Source: Stramenopiles sp. TOSAG23-2
Lineage: Eukaryota > Sar
Reading direction: 5' to 3'
Length of the DNA stretch: 11,628 bases
Assembly: GCA_900128395.1 (NCBI GenBank)
Contig: LT649561.1
Location: 8,567-20,194 of the forward strand
Every line of letters begins with the position of its first letter. The stretch's first letter is position 1. Shown here piece after piece: positions 5,613 through 11,628 of this stretch. The notes under the pieces are model-generated. The model saw only the letters and a program-made list of their open reading frames with translations, had not been told where the DNA came from and searched no databases. The translations under genes and the position numbers were made by a program.

Positions 5613-6133
5613 TTTATTTTGTTGTTACTTTTTTGAATATTAAAAAAATGTGTTTGATTTCTTGTTTATAATATGTTATATAATAAATGTTTTTATCTAC
5701 ATGTGTAGAATATATGTACTGATCTAATAAATAGTAAATATCCCCCTTTTTCCTTTTGTTATGGAGAGGAAGCCGCCTTCTTTTTAGGGAAAATATAATA
5801 GGAACATCATCCGTAGAGTATATTATACTATTATAGGGCTCATCTGTACTATGGGCATACCATATGGCATACTGGTACAAGTGGTAATTATAATACTCTT
5901 AGAAAAACACACTATTAGTAGAATTAGACTATTTCTTCCTAAAAAAAAAGTTTTATTTGAAATTTTTATTGATGTTTTTTAAAATAAAAGTTTTTAAATA
6001 TAATTATGACAGGGTATATCAAATATATCTCTCTCCATACGTTTCCATTTTCCTGGTCTACGTATTTAAACCACACACACACATCATGTCCATTTTCAAT
6101 TTTTTTTTAAAAATAATGAGTTTGTTGGTTTTT
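5613..6133. other. Intergenic region between ISWI and Cys-rich genes
   Basis: The DNA upstream of the Cys-rich gene and downstream of the ISWI stop shows no credible coding region. The minus-strand open frame at 5614-5880 has no domain or topology and sits where the Cys-rich gene's promoter must be. Around 5848-5872 the short palindrome CCATATGG is flanked by two GGCATAC copies. A minus-strand AATAAA (5953-5958), about 180 bases beyond the ISWI stop, is a plausible poly(A) signal. Confidence 0.5.
5953..5958 (-). terminator. Putative polyadenylation signal of the ISWI gene
   Basis: TTTATT on the plus strand gives AATAAA on the coding strand, about 180 bases after the ISWI stop codon. It is canonical in sequence and plausible in distance, but not exclusive in such AT-rich DNA. 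Confidence 0.3.
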
Positions 6134-9100
6134 TTACTCTTCATCATCATCTTCTTCGGATTCTTCTTCTTCGGATTCTTCTTCTTCTTCTTCGGATTCT
6201 TCTTCTTCGGATTCTTCTTCTTCATCATCATCCTCCTCCTCTTCTTCCTCCTCCTCCACCACCACCTCTTCTTTCTTTTCCTCTTCTTCTTCTTTCTTCT
6301 TTTTCGCAGCTGGTTTCTTTGCAGCAGCAGGAGCTTTTCTCTTTTTTGGTTCGGGAACCTTTCCTTCGGAAATATCTTTTTCTGCCCTAATTAATTTAAC
6401 TAATAAATCGCCACGTCGATTTAATTCTTGTGGAGTACGTGATTTGATAAACCAATCAAAACGAAATTGCCATGCTTTACGTATTTCCAATTTAATTTCC
6501 TCCCATCTACCATATCCAATCTTTTGCATTAAACAAACAATAAAACGATCTTCCTCCTCCGTATATGCTTTACCACGATTCGTTAAATAATTAATCTTCA
6601 AATTTTGCCATGGCGATTTTGTTGACTTTACTTTCCAATCTAAGATGGATTTGATTTCGTTCCTTAAAACAATTTTTTTCTCCCCTCTTTCTATCCTATT
6701 CAAAATTTTCGGCCATTCCGAAACTTCCGTGCAACGTTTTAAAAAGACATCAAAATATGCACCAACTTCCGAAGCTGCTTTGCCGGTATTTTGTTCTACA
6801 TCCATTGTCACTGCACTTTTATCTTTACGACCAAATTTTTCAAGTGCACTTACAAATGCTCGATAATCACGGCGATTCCAACTACCAAATCCACTTTGTA
6901 ACAATTTTTTCTTTTCATCTTCAATCGTTTTATCAGCTTCCATTTCTTCTAGCACAAGTTGGGCTTTATCCGATTCGTTTTCAACTTCTACTTCCATTTG
7001 AGGAGCGACATAATTACCTTGCTTTTTCTTTCTTTCAATCTCTAATTTCTTCTTTGCTCTTGCAACTCTTTCCTCCTCTCTTTTGAATTGAATAGTTACT
7101 TTTTGTTGCCTTTTCTTCATTTCCCATTCATATTCTTCTTCAACTAGTTCTGTAATTCTTTCCTGATTATAAAATTGATAATCTGCCATTTGTGGAACTT
7201 TTCCTTTTTTAGGCATTGGAATCATCTTCAATTTTCTTTGTTGCGTCGCTCTGATAGTGGCAGCTGATACTGAATTTGATGATGAACTTGAATTTGCTGC
7301 TGCTGCTTCACTGAAGGCTTTTTTATAATACGCATTTTCATTGTAATTTTGTTTACGCTCTCGTTGTGGCAAATTAATGAATTTATGCTTTTTATTTTTT
7401 TTGTAATCTTCCCCTTCAAATTCAAATAAATTAAAATCACCACCATCCAAAGAGAAATCTTGTAAACTATTATTCATTGCTTTTTTGATTTTATTTTGCA
7501 TTTCAGCAGTACGCTTCTCCCCATCTGCTAATATTGCATCAACATCAGCATCGGTAATTACTTCACTATCTTTTTTGAAAATTTCATCCGCACCAAAACG
7601 TACCATTGTGCTCAATTCATCCTTACTTAATGCTTTATTTTGTTGCGCCAAACGACCTTGTTGAATAACAACAGCATCCAAATACAATTTACGTTCAGCA
7701 CGTTCAATGATTTTTTCTTCCACGCTATTTTTCGTAATGAAACGGAAAACTTTTACCTGCTTTTTTTGACCAATGCGATGAGCCCGATCCATCGCTTGTA
7801 AATCCATTTGTGGATTCCAATCACTGTCGTACAATATTACAATATCAGCAGTGTATAAATTAATACCTAAACCACCTGCTCTTGTACTTAACATGAAAAC
7901 AAACTTTTCACTACCTTCCTCATTGAATAGGTCCATTTGTTCTATACGCTTGTCACCATTCGTGCTACCATCGATGCGGCAATATTGGTAACCTTTTAAA
8001 CGTACGTAATCATCCAAGATATCCAACATACGTGTCATTTGACAAAAAATTAATACCATGGACCCTTGCTCCTTTAATCTTGGCAACAACTTGTCCAATA
8101 AGAGCATTTTCCCGCAATTTTCCCATAGATGCGGCCCATCGAAAAACGGCGGGCCAGGTTCTGCACCTTGAAACAAATATGGATGATTGCATGTTTTTCT
8201 CAATTGCATCAATATATTTAACAATCGAGATTTTTGGCCACCATTCAATGCATTTAACGTTTCAATATCTTTTGCCAGCAATTTTCTATAATAAAAGCGT
8301 TGCATCTCTGTCAAACCGACGTACAATTTCAACTCTTTCTTTGGCAACAAACTTTTCTCCACATCGTTTTTCAAACGTCTTAATAAAAATGGTCTTAAAA
8401 TTCCATGTAATTTTGAAACAACTTGATCTTGCATAGCTTCATCACCAGAGTTGGTATTAAAGAAAGAGTCAAATATTTCCGCATTATCAAAAACTTCTGG
8501 TAATAAAAAATTCAACAATGCCCACAGCTCGTGCAAATTGTTTTGCAGTGGCGTACCAGTAATTAATAAGCGAAATTGCGTATTAAACGTACGGACAGTA
8601 ACAGCTAACTTTGATTTTTCATTTTTGATTCTGTGTGCTTCGTCAATACATATATAACGCCAATTAAATTTCAATAAATGGCTTTTTTCAATAATACATA
8701 ATTCATATGTTGTAACAACAACATCAAATAAACCTGATTGTATTTGGTTTTTTAAAATGTCTTGGCGAAGAGGCTTGCTCCCATCTAAAACAACCACTCT
8801 TAAAATTGGGCACCAACGTGCAAATTCTCTTTGCCAATTTGATACTGTTGTTTTTGGCACGATAACCATGTGTGGTCCAGTGACACCTCTTGCTTCATGC
8901 AAATACCCTAAAATGGAAATGGTTTGCAATGTTTTACCTAGACCCATCTCATCAGCTAATATACCATTTATACCACGATCATATAATGATATCAACCAAT
9001 TCAATCCCTCAATTTGGTAATCTCTCATTGTGCCAAATTTAATACAATTTGGCTGAACAGTTAGTCGAGTCGCACGTGTGGCTTGTTTACTTGCAGCTAA

Positions 9101-9697
9101 TAACCGTGCGTCTTCTTCGTCCTCCGTCATACGGTTCCCGCGACCTCGTCCACCTTTTTTCTTCTTTTTCAAACCCGCATTTTTGGAACGATGTTCAGAA
9201 GCATCTTTTGTAAAATCTTTTCCACTGGAGAAAAACGAAAATAGACCGGCTTGCTTTGATAGCCAATCCAAACGTCTTTGTACACTTTCTTGTTTATCAG
9301 CAGCAACATCCTCATTATCACTTTTTCGCAATGCTGCTAAATTAGCCTTTCGTTGTGCCTTTGCTAATCGTAATTGTTTTGCTTCCTCTTTTTCACGTTC
9401 ACGCCTTGCTTTAGCTTCTTCCCTTGACCCTTTTTTTGGCGAGCCAATAGACGAAGACCTTTCCCTACCACCATTCATCGAAGACGATGCATCGTTAATT
9501 TCAATGCTTAGCGTTTTCGCATCTATAGCATCTTGATCCATTTGTGCTTTTTTCAATGCCGCTATTTCCTCCGCCGTAGCTGTCTCATTTAATGTTCTAG
9601 TGTCATCGGTAGTAGTAGTTGTTGTAGTCGTGGTCGTAGTAGTGGTAGTAGTTGTTGTAGTAGTTGGTGGTGTTGGTAATACAGAATTATCTGCCAT
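6134..9697 (-). CDS. ISWI: ISWI-family SNF2 chromatin-remodelling ATPase
   Basis: This 1187-residue nuclear motor would slide and space nucleosomes using ATP. Domain order: poly-Thr (12-30); charged linker; helix RRLDWLSKQAGLF (141-153); AutoN-like RMTEDEEDARLL (189-200), comparable to the inhibitory segment of ISWI proteins; and the SNF2 ATPase. ATPase motifs are DEMGLGKT (249-256, Walker A), DEAH (352-355), TGTPLQNN (380-387), IDGST (575-579), STRAGGLGINL (604-614) and DRAHRIGQ (637-644). HAND-like helices occupy about 730-860. SANT starts at GFGSWNRRDYRAFVSAL (936-952). SLIDE runs from about 995 to 1110 and includes TEEEDRF and QFRFDWFIKSRTPQEL. All catalytic residues are intact. After SLIDE come a basic segment (PKKRKAPAAAKKPAAKKKK, 1117-1135), probably nuclear-localising and DNA-binding, and a 52-residue Glu/Asp/Ser tail. 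Animal ISWI proteins are about 1030-1050 residues, so the extra length is mainly at the two ends. An in-frame TGA at 9716-9718 supports the start. I am very sure of the family. Confidence 0.97.
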   Translation of the reverse strand: MADNSVLPTPPTTTTTTTTTTTTTTTTTTTDDTRTLNETATAEEIAALKKAQMDQDAIDAKTLSIEINDASSSMNGGRERSSSIGSPKKGSREEAKARREREKEEAKQLRLAKAQRKANLAALRKSDNEDVAADKQESVQRRLDWLSKQAGLFSFFSSGKDFTKDASEHRSKNAGLKKKKKGGRGRGNRMTEDEEDARLLAASKQATRATRLTVQPNCIKFGTMRDYQIEGLNWLISLYDRGINGILADEMGLGKTLQTISILGYLHEARGVTGPHMVIVPKTTVSNWQREFARWCPILRVVVLDGSKPLRQDILKNQIQSGLFDVVVTTYELCIIEKSHLLKFNWRYICIDEAHRIKNEKSKLAVTVRTFNTQFRLLITGTPLQNNLHELWALLNFLLPEVFDNAEIFDSFFNTNSGDEAMQDQVVSKLHGILRPFLLRRLKNDVEKSLLPKKELKLYVGLTEMQRFYYRKLLAKDIETLNALNGGQKSRLLNILMQLRKTCNHPYLFQGAEPGPPFFDGPHLWENCGKMLLLDKLLPRLKEQGSMVLIFCQMTRMLDILDDYVRLKGYQYCRIDGSTNGDKRIEQMDLFNEEGSEKFVFMLSTRAGGLGINLYTADIVILYDSDWNPQMDLQAMDRAHRIGQKKQVKVFRFITKNSVEEKIIERAERKLYLDAVVIQQGRLAQQNKALSKDELSTMVRFGADEIFKKDSEVITDADVDAILADGEKRTAEMQNKIKKAMNNSLQDFSLDGGDFNLFEFEGEDYKKNKKHKFINLPQRERKQNYNENAYYKKAFSEAAAANSSSSSNSVSAATIRATQQRKLKMIPMPKKGKVPQMADYQFYNQERITELVEEEYEWEMKKRQQKVTIQFKREEERVARAKKKLEIERKKKQGNYVAPQMEVEVENESDKAQLVLEEMEADKTIEDEKKKLLQSGFGSWNRRDYRAFVSALEKFGRKDKSAVTMDVEQNTGKAASEVGAYFDVFLKRCTEVSEWPKILNRIERGEKKIVLRNEIKSILDWKVKSTKSPWQNLKINYLTNRGKAYTEEEDRFIVCLMQKIGYGRWEEIKLEIRKAWQFRFDWFIKSRTPQELNRRGDLLVKLIRAEKDISEGKVPEPKKRKAPAAAKKPAAKKKKEEEEEKKEEVVVEEEEEEEEDDDEEEESEEEESEEEEEESEEEESEEDDDEE
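6137..6292 (-). repeat. Low-complexity acidic-tail coding tract
   Basis: A purine-rich GAA/GAG/GAT tract encodes the final 52 residues of the ISWI protein, with four Ser-Glu-Glu-Glu units spaced 5-7 residues apart. Each Ser fits the CK2 pattern S-x-x-E. On the opposite strand the tract produces a meaningless Phe/Leu-rich open frame. Confidence 0.85.
9608..9664 (-). repeat. Poly-threonine (19 Thr) coding tract
   Basis: Nineteen consecutive Thr codons near the ISWI N-terminus use a mixture of ACT, ACA, ACC and ACG. The homopolymer exists in the protein but not as a pure trinucleotide repeat in DNA. This indicates age or protein-level maintenance rather than recent slippage. Confidence 0.9.
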
Positions 9698-9789
9698 GTC
9701 TCTGTCTCTTATATATCACTGATTATTGAATATACTTCTCGATAAAAAGTAGAACTATTTGTCTGTTTTCTATTCTTTTCTTTACTGTA

Positions 9790-9816
9790 ATATATATATA
9801 TAATATATATATATAT
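9790..9816. repeat. TA microsatellite upstream of ISWI
   Basis: A TA dinucleotide run with a single interruption (AA at 9802-9803). Its position is similar to the (AT)8 run upstream of the CFAP77-like gene. Confidence 0.85.
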
Positions 9817-10045
9817 TTATTTAATTTTCTATCTGAGTACTAAGAAATCTAATTATTATCACTATGATGATATGTATGATGGATTTTCCTAATGCACTAA
9901 TGGTATTTCATAGTAATTTTTAAAAAAAATGATTAGAAAATCAATTCTTTCAAACCAATCAATCAATCTGGATGGTTCGAAAAATCTGGCAAAGTCTTGG
10001 CTATGTGCCCTATCCAGCTATTGTATACTGTACTGAGTTATGTGC

Positions 10046-10065
10046 GCAGACCAGCAGACCAGCAG
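10046..10065. repeat. Period-8 tandem repeat GCAGACCA (2.5 copies)
   Basis: GCAGACCA occurs twice in tandem, followed by GCAG, and is exact. It begins an unusually GC-containing part of the intergenic region. Confidence 0.8.
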
Positions 10066-10126
10066 GGAGGGTCTAGTAGCTACACTACACTAATCACAGA
10101 GGTACGTAGTATGGGAATATAGGGTA

Positions 10127-10157
10127 CTGTAGCTCTGTAGCTCTGCAGCTTGCAGCT
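10127..10157. repeat. Period-8 tandem repeat CTGYAGCT (about 4 copies)
   Basis: CTGTAGCT, CTGTAGCT and CTGCAGCT are followed by TGCAGCT with one base lost. CTGCAGCT contains a PstI-type palindrome, and the AGCT cores are self-complementary, so the array can pair with itself or fold. Confidence 0.8.
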
Positions 10158-10452
10158 ATCATCTATAGCCGCCAGCTAGGCCATTTTACTACATACTAAA
10201 GTACAGAACTTCCAGATAATTCCTTTCACACATCACTATTGATAAACCATTCCATAACGTTATCTACCTGCTAAGCCAACAGCAAAAAAAAGAGGAATTC
10301 CTCACATCAAAAACATCAAAAAAGTGGGGAAATTATAAATGATGAATAGAAATAGTTTTACTACAGACGTACAAGTTGAATTATAAATGTACAACAGGAA
10401 CACGTTTGTAAAGAACATTTAAAACAACAGAACAACAAATCATAAAACAAAT

Positions 10453-11418
10453 ATGAAATTATTATTATGTATTATACTATGTCTTAGTGTGACATCTTCT
10501 ATGGGAACACGTCAAAGACTTGTAGTTGATAAAGTGAAACTTAGAAATTTAGCCAAAGAAGCTGGTGTATTATCTTTGTTGGAGACAAAAGAAGCAGCGC
10601 CAGCCCAAGAGGTTAGTATTGAAGCAACACCACAAGACGTACAATCTGGAGATTTTGAAATCAAATGTGCAACCTCATGTGACTTTGTTAAAAAAGGATC
10701 AGCTGAGTTTGTTGGATCTGCAGGTGTAAACGGGCCAGCTGGTGCAGCTGGTAGCAAAGTTGGCAGTCAAGCAACGGAGGCAGCACAAAATTTGGAAGAA
10801 TTATACTTGAAAATGGCTGCGTTACAAGATGCATTAGCAAAAGAGCCAACTTCTGAAAAATTAATTAAACAAAGACAAGGTTTAAGTGCAAAAATCAACG
10901 CACAAACTGCTTTATTAAATGCATTAGCAGGTGGCGGTGCCATGGAAGCACCAGTTAGTCCAAATGACCAAAAACGTATTGAAGCAGCAGAAAGTAAATT
11001 GCAAGCCATCCAAGCACAGTTAGCCGGCTCCCCAGACGATCCAGCATTGAAAGCTATGCGCGATCAATTAAAGAAAGAGATTGAGCAACGTAATGATGCT
11101 GTTGTCGGTGCTAAAAAAATCGAAGAACACCGTAAAGAGGTTACGATGCAATTAGGTAATTTGAATGAAAAACTTGATAAATTAAAGGCACAAAGTGGTG
11201 CTTTACCAAATGATGCTACGTTAAAAGAAGAGATTGTGAAAACACAGGAAGCTATTGCAAAATTATCTACCCAAGATTTGACACCAAAGGAAACTTGTGT
11301 ACGTACATGTGCACAACCAGGTATGCAAGGAAAAGACAAAGGTGCAAGTAACTGTGTACGTATGTGCGTTAAAATGTTCAGAGCTGTTACATACCATGTA
11401 GCAAAAAAGTTCTTGTAA
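10453..11418 (+). CDS. Secreted alpha-helical repeat protein with three CxxxC motifs
   Basis: The 321-residue protein has a clear signal peptide (MKLLLCIILCLSVTSSMG, cleaved near 16-19). An N-terminal part carries LVVDKVKLRNLAKEAGVLSLL and CATSC (Cys72/Cys76). A short Gly-rich stretch follows (91-104, four Gly-x-y triplets). Residues 108-272 are strongly helical and contain three helix-Pro-helix repeats centred on Pro132, Pro194 and Pro252. In each, Leu is at Pro+5 and Ile at Pro+16, for example LAGSPDDPALKAMRDQLKKEI. The C-terminus has CVRTC (282-286) and CVRMC (301-305), giving CX3C-X14-CX3C. The mature part has no other cysteines, so the six probably form disulfides on helical hairpins. 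Ala/Lys/Glu/Gln bias suggests coiled-coil assembly. No family was recognised; an extracellular matrix, cell-surface or vesicle-content role is possible. The leader upstream is A-rich, and an AATAAA lies about 160 bases after the stop. Confidence 0.88.
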   Translation: MKLLLCIILCLSVTSSMGTRQRLVVDKVKLRNLAKEAGVLSLLETKEAAPAQEVSIEATPQDVQSGDFEIKCATSCDFVKKGSAEFVGSAGVNGPAGAAGSKVGSQATEAAQNLEELYLKMAALQDALAKEPTSEKLIKQRQGLSAKINAQTALLNALAGGGAMEAPVSPNDQKRIEAAESKLQAIQAQLAGSPDDPALKAMRDQLKKEIEQRNDAVVGAKKIEEHRKEVTMQLGNLNEKLDKLKAQSGALPNDATLKEEIVKTQEAIAKLSTQDLTPKETCVRTCAQPGMQGKDKGASNCVRMCVKMFRAVTYHVAKKFL

Positions 11419-11628
11419 AGAAGACATTTTATATTTTAAATAGTTAGAACCCCCCCCACACAAAAAAAAATTTTTACTAAATATAAAAAAACAGATATCA
11501 TAAACGAAATGAGGAGAGAGCGTATTTTAATCACATGTGTGTGTGTAAATATATATATATACATGTATATATATGCAATAAAAAAGGAAAATTAAGTCGT
11601 TAACTTATTTGTTTTTTATTTAACACCC
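11419..11628. other. 3' flank of the secreted helical-repeat gene
   Basis: This is 3' UTR-like AT-rich DNA. It contains a run of eight C (11450-11457), an A9T5 stretch, a GT-rich patch near 11536-11546, and a 22-bp perfect palindrome of TA repeats centred on ACATGT (11553-11574). It ends in the poly(A) signal region. No further gene is visible to the end of the window. Confidence 0.55.
11577..11582 (+). terminator. Putative polyadenylation signal (AATAAA)
   Basis: A canonical AATAAA lies 159 bases after the stop of the helical-repeat gene. It is followed by an A-rich stretch and then T-rich sequence (11608-11620), which is the expected order of a eukaryotic cleavage and polyadenylation site. 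Confidence 0.5.

Larger units (their letters stand above)
9698..10452. promoter_or_regulatory. Divergent intergenic/promoter region between ISWI and the CxxxC secreted protein
   Basis: These 755 bases hold the promoters of the minus-strand ISWI gene and the plus-strand secreted-protein gene. A TA microsatellite at 9790-9816 lies about 95 bases upstream of the ISWI ATG. From 10040 to 10180 the composition shifts to mixed CAG/CTG/AGCT-type sequence with two different period-8 tandem repeats. No protein gene, tRNA or other known RNA was recognised. The last 40 bases before 10453 are A/C-rich and contain repeated ACAACA, as expected of an unstructured 5' leader. Confidence 0.5.

Noticed and set aside
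5377-5643. Plus-strand open frame opposite the Cys-rich gene
   Set aside because: Shadow of the Cys-rich gene; the opposite strand has a signal peptide and regular Cys repeats.
5614-5880. Minus-strand open frame of 88 codons just upstream of the Cys-rich gene
   Set aside because: Tyr/Ile/Lys-rich composition typical of translated AT-rich DNA, no domain or topology, and it ends one base before the Cys-rich ATG, where that gene's leader and promoter must lie.
5957-6394. Plus-strand open frame of 145 codons rich in Phe and Leu
   Set aside because: It is the antisense reading of the GAA/GAG acidic-tail tract of the ISWI gene; its composition is entirely explained by that tract.
9078-9536. Plus-strand open frame of 152 codons
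   Set aside because: Antisense to the charged N-terminal linker of ISWI; Ser/Phe/Arg composition is the complement of Lys/Glu/Ala codons.
9709-9716. TATATAAG on the minus strand as TATA box of ISWI
   Set aside because: It is only about 12 bases before the ATG, so transcription would have to start inside the coding sequence.
9970-10030. GGTTCGA-like T-loop suggesting a tRNA
   Set aside because: No acceptor stem, D-arm or anticodon arm could be drawn around it.
1-11628. A coordinated defence, biosynthetic or mobile system
   Set aside because: Genes are on both strands with separate promoters and unrelated functions; the window reads as ordinary protist chromosomal DNA.

Overview
The window looks like nuclear DNA of a unicellular eukaryote. 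It is AT-rich, gene density is moderate, and every recognisable gene is a single uninterrupted reading frame using standard stop codons. Intergenic DNA is full of A/T homopolymers and TA microsatellites. Start codons sit behind A-rich leaders with no Shine-Dalgarno motif, and several genes are followed by AATAAA-type signals. The ISWI-type remodeller and the flagellar-type protein rule out a bacterium or phage. The SLIDE segment of the remodeller and the single-pass sulfotransferase look to me most like stramenopile/SAR proteins, but that is an impression from recalled family patterns. If the CFAP77-like call is right, the organism or one of its life stages has a motile flagellum.

Layout: (1) 1-268, leader or intergenic DNA. 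(2) 269-1576 (+), a Golgi-type membrane-anchored sulfotransferase. (3) 1577-2372, a convergent intergenic region rich in inverted repeats, with three exact copies of an 11-mer. (4) 2373-3257 (-), a CFAP77/DUF4483-like flagellar protein with a degenerate EF-hand. (5) 3258-3926, a divergent promoter region with a 12-bp palindrome and a nested stem. (6) 3927-4421 (+), an unknown three-pass membrane protein. (7) 4547-4774 (-), a possible 75-residue single-pass membrane protein. (8) 5121-5612 (-), a secreted Cys-rich repeat protein. (9) 6134-9697 (-), an ISWI-family chromatin remodeller with a poly-Thr N-terminus and a long acidic tail. (10) 9698-10452, a divergent intergenic region with period-8 tandem repeats. 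(11) 10453-11418 (+), a secreted alpha-helical repeat protein with three CxxxC motifs. (12) 11419-11628, its 3' flank with a poly(A) signal.

The genes do not form an obvious pathway. They cover extracellular or secretory products (sulfotransferase, two secreted Cys proteins), membrane proteins, a flagellar component and a chromatin motor, which is ordinary mixed eukaryotic gene content. I found no mobile element, CRISPR array, rRNA or tRNA. The least explained items are the two secreted Cys-motif proteins, the EF-hand/CFAP77 combination, and the hairpins in the convergent 3' region.
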